In this document: piece after piece, positions 15,298-22,555 of the stretch | Numbering within the stretch: position 1 is the stretch's first letter | Layout: every line of letters starts with the position of its first letter | NCBI GenBank assembly: GCA_902488555.1 | Contig: CABTWT010000008.1 | Span: 1-23,790 of the forward strand | Direction: 5' to 3' | DNA: 23,790 bases | Source of the DNA: an uncultured Anaerococcus sp. | Lineage (GTDB): Bacteria; Bacillota_A; Clostridia; Tissierellales; Peptoniphilaceae | Program-made: the position numbers and the translations under genes | The notes under the pieces: model-generated | Database searches by the model: none | What the model saw: only the letters and a program-made list of their open reading frames with translations | Told to the model about the DNA's origin: nothing

Positions 15298-15921
15298 ATG
15301 AATGGAAAATTTATTGTTTTTGAAGGACCAGATGGTTCAGGCAAAACCACAATCTTAAAAAATGTAAACGAAATATTAATATCAAAAGGCTACAAAACAA
15401 ACTTGTTGAGAGAACCAGGCGGCACATTCATATCAGAAAAAATTAGAGATATTATTATTGATAATGAAAATATTAATATGGATGCAAAAACTGAGGCCTT
15501 GTTATTTGCAGCAAGCCGAGCTCAGCTAGTAAGTGAAAAAATAAAACCACTTATAGATGCTGGAGAAATTATTTTATGTGATAGGTTTGTCCTAAGTTCC
15601 TTAACTTATCAAGGAGTTGGAAGAGGTTTAGGTATTGATGAGATTAAAGCCATTAATGATTTTGCAACTGGTGGCTTAAAAGCTGATTTAACCGTATTTT
15701 TTAACATTGATTATAAAGATGCCCTTATCAGAAAAAGAGCAAATTTCACTGCTGATAGATTAGAAAATGAAGAATTTGACTTTCACAAAAAAATCTTTGA
15801 TGCTTATCTTGATATGGCAAAACTTTACCAAGATGAAATATGTGAAATAGATGCGAGCAAATCAATTGATGAAGTAAGTAAATCTGCTTTAGATTTAATA
15901 TTAAATATATTGGAGGATTAA
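15298..15921 (+). CDS. tmk: Thymidylate kinase
   Basis: Tmk phosphorylates dTMP to dTDP for DNA synthesis. The 207-aa product has the P-loop GPDGSGKT (10-17), LREPGGTFISEKIR (about 38-51), the DRF motif (CDRFVLSSLTYQG) and the LID region RANFTADRLENEE (about 143-155). Length is normal. No Shine-Dalgarno-like sequence exists in the bases before ATG 15298; instead a TATAAT ends seven bases upstream, which suggests a leaderless transcript. The stop at 15921 is followed directly by the darA ATG. It heads the tmk-darA-holB-ricT operon, an order shared with Bacillus, where yaaR also lies between darA and holB; yaaR is absent here. Confidence 0.95.
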   Translation: MNGKFIVFEGPDGSGKTTILKNVNEILISKGYKTNLLREPGGTFISEKIRDIIIDNENINMDAKTEALLFAASRAQLVSEKIKPLIDAGEIILCDRFVLSSLTYQGVGRGLGIDEIKAINDFATGGLKADLTVFFNIDYKDALIRKRANFTADRLENEEFDFHKKIFDAYLDMAKLYQDEICEIDASKSIDEVSKSALDLILNILED

Positions 15922-16251
15922 ATGAAATTATTATTAGCCATTGTACAAGATGCAGATGTAAACTTTTTGATGGATGCTCTAACAGAAAGTGGATATAGGG
16001 TAACCAGACTTTCTACAACTGGTGGGTTCTTAAAAAAGGGTAATACAACACTTCTAATAGGTGTAGAAGAAGAAAAACTTGATGAAGTATTAGCTGTAAT
16101 AGAGAAAAATTGCAAGAGGAGAAATACTACAACAACTATTATCAACCCTTCTGCAGAAAGCTCACTTTTGACAAATACCGTACCTGTTGACATAACAGTT
16201 GGAGGAGCAACAATATTTATCCTAGATGTAGATCAATACATTAGATTATGA
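15922..16251 (+). CDS. darA: Cyclic di-AMP receptor protein (PII-like)
   Basis: DarA (PstA, YaaQ) is a trimeric PII-like cytoplasmic protein that binds the second messenger c-di-AMP; its downstream targets are poorly known. The 109-aa product is full length and carries the family pattern: MKLLLAIVQDADVNFLMDALTESGYRVTRLSTTGGFLKKGNTTLLIGVEEE, with the TGGFLKKGN(T) ligand loop (about 34-43), then VPVDITVGGATIFILDV. The start codon is immediately after the tmk stop, with GGAGG just upstream. The stop overlaps the holB start (ATGA), so translation is likely coupled. It implies that the cell uses c-di-AMP signalling. Confidence 0.94.
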   Translation: MKLLLAIVQDADVNFLMDALTESGYRVTRLSTTGGFLKKGNTTLLIGVEEEKLDEVLAVIEKNCKRRNTTTTIINPSAESSLLTNTVPVDITVGGATIFILDVDQYIRL

Positions 16252-17063
16252 GTATCCTAGAAAGTCAGCTTAAGAATAATCAATTATTTCATGCTTATAT
16301 ATTTGAAGGTGAGAATGACAGTGATAATCTAAGGCTTGCAAAAGAATTTGCAAACGAAGTGTTTAAAACAAAGGGATTGGACATAAATAGTGATTCTAAT
16401 CCCGATTTATTTATAATTGACAATGATGATAATATCATAGACATAAATACCATTAGATTATTAAGTAAAGACATATCTCTAAGTCCAACAAATAAAAAGA
16501 TAAAAATATATATAATTCACAATGCTCATAATTTAAGAGATGAGGGTTCAAATGCCCTATTAAAAACCTTAGAAGAGCTCAAAGATTATAATATGATTAT
16601 CTTTACTACGACTAATAGTAATCTTATGTTAAAAACTATTAGGTCAAGGTGTCAGATTATTAGCTTAGCCAATAATAAGAAAGTATATAATGTGGATATG
16701 GTAAAACTGTCATCAGTCGCAAAAGATCTCTACCAAGGAAAACTTATTAGCTTTTATCAAAATAAAGATTTTTTCTCAAGCTTCAAAGAAAACAAGTTAG
16801 ATATTTTAGATGGATTCCTAGATCTATTTCAACTAGTATTATTATATAAGTACAAAAAAGATTTAAAAATAGGAGAAGATGTCAATTTTAATTTAAGATA
16901 CTTAGATAATATGACTTTCGACCAAATCGAAAATCATATTGAATTAGTAAATAAAGTAAAAAAGGGACTAAAAACAAATATTAATTATGATCTATCAATA
17001 GAGGAAATTATATTTAATATTTATAGGGGAGGAATGCTGCAAAGTGAACGTAGTTGGCGTTAG
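16248..17063 (+). CDS. holB: DNA polymerase III delta-prime subunit (clamp-loader)
   Basis: The delta-prime subunit is part of the clamp loader that places the sliding clamp on DNA. The 271-aa product has HAYIFEG (about 14-20), IIHNAHNLRDEGSNALLKTLEELKDYNMIIFTTTNSNLMLKTIRSRCQII (about 87-138), which includes the SRC motif of clamp-loader AAA+ subunits. The Walker A loop is degenerate (EGENDSDNLRLA instead of GxxGxGKT), so no ATP binding is expected, in line with delta-prime being a stator. It is somewhat short (about 300 or more is common). Identity is strongly backed by position between darA and ricT, as in Bacillus. Its last 20 bases overlap ricT. Confidence 0.88.
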   Translation: MSILESQLKNNQLFHAYIFEGENDSDNLRLAKEFANEVFKTKGLDINSDSNPDLFIIDNDDNIIDINTIRLLSKDISLSPTNKKIKIYIIHNAHNLRDEGSNALLKTLEELKDYNMIIFTTTNSNLMLKTIRSRCQIISLANNKKVYNVDMVKLSSVAKDLYQGKLISFYQNKDFFSSFKENKLDILDGFLDLFQLVLLYKYKKDLKIGEDVNFNLRYLDNMTFDQIENHIELVNKVKKGLKTNINYDLSIEEIIFNIYRGGMLQSERSWR

Positions 17064-17853
17064 GTTTAGAAAAGCCGGTAAAATATATTATTTTGATGCG
17101 GGAAGCGAGAACTATAAATACAAGCAAAGTCTGGTCGTAGAAACAGAGAATGGCTTGGAAATAGGGGAAGCAGCCCTCATTAATCTTGATGTTGATGAAG
17201 AAAAATTTAATAAAAAATTAAAAAAAGTTGTAAGAATTGCTAATGACCAGGATTTGAAAAGAAAAATTCTAAACAATATTGAAGCTAAAGAAGCTTTAGA
17301 AGTTTGTCAAAGCCTAGCTGATTCATATAAACTCAATATGAAATTAGTTGATTCTTATTATACCTTGGATAAGAATAAGTTAGTTTTCTTCTTCACATCT
17401 GATAAAAGGGTAGATTTTAGAGAATTAGTAAAAGATTTGGCCCAAAGATTCAGATCTAGAATAGAATTAAGGCAAATAGGGGTGAGAGATCACGCAAAAC
17501 TCATCCAACACTTTGGAACTTGTGGCCAGCAATGTTGTTGTTCGAGGCACCTAACTGATTTTATACCACTATCTATAAAATATGCTAAAGATCAAAATAT
17601 CAGCCTTGATCCTGCAAAAATTTCTGGTGTATGTGGAAGACTAATGTGTTGTTTATCTTTTGAAGAAGATAATTACACTTACATGAAAAAAATAATGCCA
17701 AAATGTGGTCAAAAAGTAAATACTGAAGAGGGATGTGGAGTTGTCCTAAGAAATGATTACGTAAAAGAAGAGTGTAGAGTTAGGATAAAATCTGACGATG
17801 AAGAAAATATAGAAAAGATTTTTAAGTTATCAGAAATAAACCTAGATATGTAA
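17044..17853 (+). CDS. ricT: PSP1-domain protein RicT (YaaT)
   Basis: RicT is a subunit of the RicA-RicF-RicT complex, which in Bacillus binds Fe-S clusters and promotes RNA processing with RNase Y. The 269-aa product begins VVGVRFRKAGKIYYFD, the PSP1 family signature, and contains the conserved RQIGVRDHAKLIQHFGTCGQQCCC, then CGQQCCCSRHL (about 160-170) and SGVCGRLMCCLSFEEDNY with the clustered cysteines that can ligate Fe-S. Start: GTG 17044 in frame with the conserved N-terminus, AGGGGAGG at 17025-17032; an ATG nearby belongs to the holB frame. It is the last gene of the operon; yabA, which follows in Bacillus, is absent. Confidence 0.92.
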   Translation: MNVVGVRFRKAGKIYYFDAGSENYKYKQSLVVETENGLEIGEAALINLDVDEEKFNKKLKKVVRIANDQDLKRKILNNIEAKEALEVCQSLADSYKLNMKLVDSYYTLDKNKLVFFFTSDKRVDFRELVKDLAQRFRSRIELRQIGVRDHAKLIQHFGTCGQQCCCSRHLTDFIPLSIKYAKDQNISLDPAKISGVCGRLMCCLSFEEDNYTYMKKIMPKCGQKVNTEEGCGVVLRNDYVKEECRVRIKSDDEENIEKIFKLSEINLDM

Positions 17854-17854
17854 T

Positions 17855-17869
17855 TGATAACAATTATCA
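17855..17869. promoter_or_regulatory. Fur-type palindrome
   Basis: TGATAACAATTATCA matches the Fur 7-1-7 consensus TGATAATNATTATCA at all but one specified base. It begins two bases after the ricT stop and lies 54 bases upstream of the ferredoxin -35. A weak possible promoter (TTGATA 17854-17859, TATAAA 17875-17880, 15-bp spacing) overlaps it. Regulation of the ferredoxin by iron is inference. Confidence 0.5.
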
Positions 17870-17923
17870 CTTTGTATAAATTATCGAAATTTAGCGGTTT
17901 TAAGTATAAATATTAGCTTTTAG

Positions 17924-17952
17924 TTGACATTTTTGAATTAATAATGTATACT
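17924..17952 (+). promoter_or_regulatory. Consensus promoter of the ferredoxin gene
   Basis: A perfect TTGACA (17924-17929), a 17-bp spacer and TATACT (17947-17952) make this the best sigma-A promoter in the window, suggesting strong expression. Confidence 0.88.
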
Positions 17953-17982
17953 CATATTAGTAAAACATTAGGAGGTAAAATA

Positions 17983-18156
17983 ATGGCTTACGTAATAGAC
18001 GCAGATACATGCATTTCATGTGGAACATGTGCAGGTGAATGTCCAGTAGATGCAATCTCAGCTGGAGATGATGCTTATGTAATCGACGCAGATACATGTA
18101 TTGATTGTGGAACTTGTGCTTCTGTTTGTCCAGTAGACGCAATTGATCCAGAATAA
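17983..18156 (+). CDS. 2[4Fe-4S] ferredoxin, clostridial type
   Basis: This small cytoplasmic electron carrier of 57 aa has two complete CxxCxxCxxxCP cluster motifs: CISCGTCAGECP and CIDCGTCASVCP. It would serve low-potential electron transfer in anaerobic metabolism. The two halves are unusually alike: 24-residue units starting at residues 3 and 32 agree at 20 positions, and about three quarters of the nucleotides match. ATG 17983 has AGGAGG at 17970-17975; an in-frame ATG at 17944 lies inside the -10 region and is not a real start. It is monocistronic with a consensus promoter and a strong terminator. Confidence 0.96.
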   Translation: MAYVIDADTCISCGTCAGECPVDAISAGDDAYVIDADTCIDCGTCASVCPVDAIDPE

Positions 18157-18182
18157 AAATTACATAAAAATTAGACATATTG

Positions 18183-18214
18183 AAAACTACCAAGCTTGTC
18201 TTGGTAGTTTTTTT
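18183..18214 (+). terminator. Rho-independent terminator of the ferredoxin gene
   Basis: A 12-bp perfect stem (18183-18194/18200-18211) with loop CTTGT is followed by T residues. Confidence 0.92.
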
Positions 18215-18241
18215 GTAAATATAACAATAGTTTTTAATAAC

Positions 18242-18282
18242 AAAAAAGACCAAGTGATGAAAATAACTGCTACTAGGTCTTT
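18242..18282 (-). terminator. Terminator of tRNA-Thr (minus strand)
   Basis: On the minus strand AAAGACC (18276-18282) pairs with GGTCTTT (18245-18251) and runs into T residues at 18242-18247, a few bases after the tRNA 3' end. The loop is long, with further partial pairing next to the stem. Confidence 0.65.
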
Positions 18283-18292
18283 AGTTATTCGT

Positions 18293-18368
18293 TGGAGCTT
18301 CAAACAGGAATTGAACCTGCAACCTACGGTTTACGATACCGTTGCTCTACCAATTGAGCTATTGAAGC
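18293..18368 (-). tRNA. tRNA-Thr, anticodon CGT
   Basis: This 76-nt tRNA reads on the minus strand. The acceptor stem GCTTCAA/TTGAAGC has 7 bp, D stem GCTC/GAGC with loop AATTGGTA, anticodon stem ACGGT/ACCGT with loop ATCGTAA (anticodon CGT, reading ACG), variable loop AGGTT, T stem GCAGG/CCTGT with loop TTCAATT, discriminator T and an encoded CCA. It is a single isolated tRNA gene with its own terminator. Confidence 0.96.
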
Positions 18369-18380
18369 CTATAATAGGAT

Positions 18381-18407
18381 ATTATACTTATATATTAAAA
18401 TAATCAA
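18381..18407 (-). promoter_or_regulatory. Putative promoter of tRNA-Thr
   Basis: On the minus strand a perfect TATAAT (18381-18386) lies about 12 bases before the tRNA 5' end; a TTGATT (18402-18407) with short 15-bp spacing is the best -35 candidate. Confidence 0.5.
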
Positions 18408-18428
18408 AGTGACTTATTTTAAAAATAT

Positions 18429-18456
18429 TTGTATGTAATTGCTAATTTGATATAAT
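18429..18456 (+). promoter_or_regulatory. Putative promoter of the membrane protein-traX-tex-proS operon
   Basis: TTGTAT (18429-18434), a 16-bp spacer and TATAAT (18451-18456) with a TGA extension just before it form a good extended -10 promoter. The predicted start leaves only about 10 bases before the ATG at 18473, including AAGGAG at 18462-18467. Confidence 0.65.
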
Positions 18457-18472
18457 TATAAAAGGAGTTATT

Positions 18473-19669
18473 ATGGATTTATCATTTATTCTTAGACAAT
18501 TACAGACTTTATCAACAGATTATAAAATAGCGCTAGTTCCTCTTGCAATAATTGTATTAAATTTGCTTGTTTTTTTAGTGTCTAAAACATTTAGAAAAGC
18601 TGGACTATTTGTGCTTGTTTTGGCTTTTGCTATCGATTATGCAATTAAGATGCTTCCTTTTGATCTTTATGGGCAGATAGCTTGGTTATATAATGCTGTA
18701 ACTGGTCTTTATATTCTTGGTTTTATAATATTTTTCTTAAAAGTTTTAAAGATGTCAATAAGAATTAATAATAACGCGAGAAAATCTGAGACCAATGAAA
18801 ATTCTAAGTTTAAAGATTTTCTAAAATTTACTGGAATCATGCCCTTTATTTTGATGCTTATAATTAACTTGTTTAACTATAATGATATAATCCCTAAAAA
18901 CATATTGACTATCTTAACTTCTATTAGCTTTATTTATATGACCATAAAAACTGTCTATTCTACATCAAGATACTTATCTAGCAAAGATAAATTTATCTTA
19001 AAGGATAGAATGGATTTTAAAGAAATTCAAGAATTTTTGAATGAGGATGAAAGACTAGAAAATAAAACTAATTCAAAGAATAAAGGTAGAAGAACAAGGA
19101 AATTTTCTGATATAGATGATGTTGGTGATGAAACGATTAAGATATATGAAAAGCCTAAAAAGTCTAATAATTCTAATATGAACGCAAATGATTATAAATT
19201 TGTAAAAGTTCCTAGCTCAAAAAGTGAATTATATAAAAGTTCAGATACTAACAAGCTTTCAAATACAGATATAATCAAACTTGTATCTGGAGATTTTGAT
19301 AAGAGCAAAAATATAACGGTTATGTCTATTACTGACCTTAGAAGTGGGGAAGTAACTAGCTACGAAAGTAAGAGGCCGATATTAAAAATTCATGAAGAAA
19401 ACGAATATAAAATCGACTTGGAATTTGAGACTATGAATGAATATGACTACGGAAGATTTATTGATATACTTCTTGCTTATTCCAAGGATAAGGATAGATA
19501 TAAATTTGAACTTGAAGTTGCGCCATCTACAAACCCTAACAATAAGATAATATTTTTTGATCCGTCAAATGTATTTGATATAGATGAGAAAGACTATGCT
19601 AATGTTGGGGGTAAGATTATTAGTATGAATTTTCCAAAATATAAGATAAATTTCATAACTGGCAACTAG
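18473..19669 (+). CDS. Hypothetical membrane protein
   Basis: I do not recognise this 398-aa protein. The N-terminal 170 residues hold about five hydrophobic segments: near 20-36 (LVPLAIIVLNLLVFLV), 44-60, 67-90 (LYNAVTGLYILGFIIFFL), 118-132 (GIMPFILMLIINLF) and 143-158. A charged, Ser/Asn/Lys-rich cytosolic-like linker (about 175-255) follows. The final 130 residues, with VMSITDLRSGEVTSYESKRPILKIHEENEYKIDLEFE, look like a folded soluble domain. No enzymatic motif is seen. ATG 18473 has AAGGAG. It is the first gene of a tight cluster (7 bp to traX, then 9 bp to tex), so it is probably co-expressed with them. Confidence 0.8.
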   Translation: MDLSFILRQLQTLSTDYKIALVPLAIIVLNLLVFLVSKTFRKAGLFVLVLAFAIDYAIKMLPFDLYGQIAWLYNAVTGLYILGFIIFFLKVLKMSIRINNNARKSETNENSKFKDFLKFTGIMPFILMLIINLFNYNDIIPKNILTILTSISFIYMTIKTVYSTSRYLSSKDKFILKDRMDFKEIQEFLNEDERLENKTNSKNKGRRTRKFSDIDDVGDETIKIYEKPKKSNNSNMNANDYKFVKVPSSKSELYKSSDTNKLSNTDIIKLVSGDFDKSKNITVMSITDLRSGEVTSYESKRPILKIHEENEYKIDLEFETMNEYDYGRFIDILLAYSKDKDRYKFELEVAPSTNPNNKIIFFDPSNVFDIDEKDYANVGGKIISMNFPKYKINFITGN

Positions 19670-19676
19670 GAGTTTT

Positions 19677-20450
19677 ATGGATATACTAAAGGTAAATTCT
19701 TTAGAAGAATATAATAGAATTTGGAATAGAGATAGGTCGTATTTAAGTGCAGCCCATCTAAAATGGATAGCTGTTTTTACTATGGTCTTATCCCATCTTG
19801 CCCAAACGAATTTAATGTATAACATGGGGGAAGAATATTGGTTTATGGCTGATATTTTTGTTTTTATCGGAAGAATAGCCATGCCAATATTTTGCTTTTT
19901 TACTGTCCAAGCTATAATTTACACAAAAAACTACAAGAAATATTTTCTTAAACTTTTGACTTTTGCATTGGTCGCTGAAGTTCCTTATGATTTAGCTTTT
20001 TACGAAAAGCCTTTCTACTCATATGGGCAAAATGTTATATTTACAATCTTAATTGCAGCTTTTGCTATTTTTTTGATTGATACGCTTTTAAAGAGGGATG
20101 AAAACATTATAATAAATATTGTCGGTATTATTTTAATAACTATAGCTGCAATGTACTTGGCCGCATTATTAAGGACAGATTATTCATCCATGGGTGTAGT
20201 AGCTATAGTTTTAATATATTTGGCAAGAAATAATAAAATATTAAGTGCCTTAGCCTTGATGATAGGATTTTTGTTTGAATTTGAAGTATGGGGATCTGTT
20301 ATACCAATTAGTTATGGATTTGTATATTTGGCTATTCCCTTAATTATGTTATATAACGGAAAAAGAGGAAATCAAAATAAATGGGCTTTTTATATTTTTT
20401 ATCCAGCCCATTTATTAGTAATTTATTTGTTGAAACTATTAATTTTATAA
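19677..20450 (+). CDS. TraX-family integral membrane protein
   Basis: The 257-aa product matches the TraX family. In F plasmids TraX acetylates pilin, and chromosomal members are of unknown role, possibly surface acylation. Family features seen: LKWIAVFTMVLSHLAQ (about 28-43), FIGRIAMPIFCFFTVQAIIYTKNYKKYFLKLL, VAEVPYDLAF (about 100-109), the later helices, and FYIFYPAHLLVIYLLK at the end. The conserved H40 and H247 (in YPAHL) would be candidate active residues. About eight membrane segments are predicted by eye. AGGAG lies before ATG 19677, seven bases after the previous stop. There is no other conjugation gene nearby, so transfer functions are unlikely; a role in modifying an envelope glycan is inference. 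Confidence 0.85.
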   Translation: MDILKVNSLEEYNRIWNRDRSYLSAAHLKWIAVFTMVLSHLAQTNLMYNMGEEYWFMADIFVFIGRIAMPIFCFFTVQAIIYTKNYKKYFLKLLTFALVAEVPYDLAFYEKPFYSYGQNVIFTILIAAFAIFLIDTLLKRDENIIINIVGIILITIAAMYLAALLRTDYSSMGVVAIVLIYLARNNKILSALALMIGFLFEFEVWGSVIPISYGFVYLAIPLIMLYNGKRGNQNKWAFYIFYPAHLLVIYLLKLLIL

Positions 20451-20459
20451 AAGGAAATT

Positions 20460-22547
20460 ATGGATATAATACATATTTTATCAGAGCAATTAAATCTAGA
20501 AGAAGAAAAAATTAAAAGTGTTAGAGACTTACTAGATGAAGGTTCTACAGTAGCCTTTATTGCAAGATATAGAAAAGAAAAAACTGGAAATTTAACTGAC
20601 GTTGAAATTAGAGAAATTGAAAAGAACCTTAATAAACTCAGAAATGTTGAGAAAAGACAAGAGGAAATACTTAGTTCTATAGAATCTCAAGGAAAACTTA
20701 CAGAAGAGCTAAAGGAGCAAATCCTATCTACTAATTCTCTAACTTTGTTGGAGGATATTTATTCACCTTATAAGAAAAAAAGGAAAACTAGGGCAGATGT
20801 GGCAAGAGAGCTTGGACTTGAAGACTTATATAAGTATTTGTTTACCGAAGCTAAAGATGAAGAAGATGCATTAAGCTTTGCCAAAGATTTTATAAACGAT
20901 GATATAGAAAGTCCAGAAATTGCCATTGAAAAGGCTCTTGACATCATGGCTGAAGATATTTCTAATAATATAGATGCTAGAAATATTATAAGACGTGATG
21001 GGATGATAAGAGCAAGGATTATTGCAAGTGAAAAAGAAGATCCCGAAAATCTTTACCAAACTTATTATGATTTTTCTAAAAAACTAAAAGATATAAAGGC
21101 TTATCAAATCTTAGCCTTAAATCGTGCTGAAAAGGAAGATGCTCTTGCTATAAAAGTTGAGTTTTCAGATGATTATAACAAGAAATTAATCAGCAACTTA
21201 TATGAAGTAAACAATGACTACCAAAAATCACTTCTTGAAAAGTCTATTGATGATGCATATAAGAGACTGATATTGCCGTCGATAACCACAGAGCTTAGAA
21301 ATTTCCTGACTGAAAATGCTGAAGATGAATCTATTAAGGTATTTTCAAACAACTTAAAGCCTTATTTACTGCAAAGACCTATAAAAGGTAAAAATGTTAT
21401 GGGTCTTGATCCAGGCTATAGGACAGGTTGCAAGGTTGCCGTAGTTGATCAAAATGGTAAATACTTAGATCAAGCTGTTATTTATCCAGTCATACCCCAC
21501 AATAAAGAAAAAGAATCTATAGCAATATTAAAAAAGCTTATAGAAAAACATGATGTAAGTTTAATAGCCTTGGGCAATGCAACAGCAAGTAGGGAAACGG
21601 AAGTTTTTGTAAATAAGCTATTAGAAGAAATAGATAAAGACATAGCTTATGCTGTAGTAAACGAGGCAGGAGCTTCTGTATATTCTGCATCAAGTCTTGG
21701 TGAAGAAGAATTCCCAGACCTTGATGTAACAATCCGTGGAGCTATATCCATGGCCAGACGACTCCAAGATCCTATGGCAGAACTTGTAAAAATCGAACCT
21801 AAGCACATTGGTGTAGGCCAATACCAGCATGATATAAATGAGAAGAAGCTAGACGAAGAGCTCTCGAAAGTTGTAGAAGATGCTGTAAATGAAGTCGGAG
21901 TTACTATCAATAATGCTTCATACAAGCTATTGTCCTATGTATCTGGTCTTAACTTAACTATTGCAAAACGTATAGAGGATGAGTTTAAAGAAGGAAATCT
22001 AATATATAGAAAAGATTTAAAAAAAGTTAAGGGATTGGGAGATAAAACCTACAAACTTGCAGCAGGATTCTTGAGATTTCCTGATTCGCCAGAACTTCTA
22101 GATAATACTGGAGTTCATCCAGAAAGTTATAAGATAGCCAAGAAGGTTAAAGATTTAGATTTAAACGAAATTGATATAGATAAGCTTGCTGAAAAATTGG
22201 AAGTTGGAAAACCGACATTAGAAGATATAGTAAGTGAGCTTAAAAAGCCTGGAAGAGACCCTAGGGAAGATAATCCGGAAATCCTCACTAAGTCAGAAAT
22301 AATGACCATTGACGATTTGAAAATAGGTGATGAACTTACAGGCAAGGTTAGAAATATAACAGATTTTGGGGCTTTTGTTGATATAGGAGTTGGAATTGAT
22401 GGATTAGTTCATATTTCAAATATTTCCAATAAATTCATCAAAGACCCAAATGAAGTATTGACAAACTCAGATATTGTAAAAGTAAGAGTTATAGAGATAG
22501 ATAAAAAAAGAGAAAGAATTGGTTTATCCATGAAGGATATTAATTAA
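20460..22547 (+). CDS. tex: Tex RNA-binding transcription accessory protein
   Basis: Tex is a cytoplasmic nucleic-acid-binding protein related to eukaryotic Spt6, with roles in transcription and stress tolerance. The 695-aa product is complete. Domains: Tex N-terminal helical region (about 1-190, STVAFIARYRKEKTGNLTDVEIREI), YqgF-like RNase H fold (about 315-450, MGLDPGYRTGCKVAVVD), helix-hairpin-helix repeats (about 465-560, NNASYKLLSYVSGLNLTIAKRI and VKGLGDKTYKLAAGFLR), and a C-terminal S1 RNA-binding domain (about 620-693, GDELTGKVRNITDFGAFVDIGVGIDGLVHIS). Sequence is close to family consensus. AAGGA precedes ATG 20460, nine bases after traX, and proS starts eight bases after the stop. Confidence 0.96.
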   Translation: MDIIHILSEQLNLEEEKIKSVRDLLDEGSTVAFIARYRKEKTGNLTDVEIREIEKNLNKLRNVEKRQEEILSSIESQGKLTEELKEQILSTNSLTLLEDIYSPYKKKRKTRADVARELGLEDLYKYLFTEAKDEEDALSFAKDFINDDIESPEIAIEKALDIMAEDISNNIDARNIIRRDGMIRARIIASEKEDPENLYQTYYDFSKKLKDIKAYQILALNRAEKEDALAIKVEFSDDYNKKLISNLYEVNNDYQKSLLEKSIDDAYKRLILPSITTELRNFLTENAEDESIKVFSNNLKPYLLQRPIKGKNVMGLDPGYRTGCKVAVVDQNGKYLDQAVIYPVIPHNKEKESIAILKKLIEKHDVSLIALGNATASRETEVFVNKLLEEIDKDIAYAVVNEAGASVYSASSLGEEEFPDLDVTIRGAISMARRLQDPMAELVKIEPKHIGVGQYQHDINEKKLDEELSKVVEDAVNEVGVTINNASYKLLSYVSGLNLTIAKRIEDEFKEGNLIYRKDLKKVKGLGDKTYKLAAGFLRFPDSPELLDNTGVHPESYKIAKKVKDLDLNEIDIDKLAEKLEVGKPTLEDIVSELKKPGRDPREDNPEILTKSEIMTIDDLKIGDELTGKVRNITDFGAFVDIGVGIDGLVHISNISNKFIKDPNEVLTNSDIVKVRVIEIDKKRERIGLSMKDIN

Positions 22548-22555
22548 GGAGAATT

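Noticed and set aside
16248..16310. Sequencing damage as explanation for the missing Walker A in holB
   Set aside because: Delta-prime subunits commonly have a degenerate P-loop, the frame is intact and the operon context is typical.
18143..18403. 86-codon plus-strand open frame across the ferredoxin end and tRNA
   Set aside because: It runs through the ferredoxin terminator and the antisense of tRNA-Thr; there is no ribosome binding site and the product is not protein-like.
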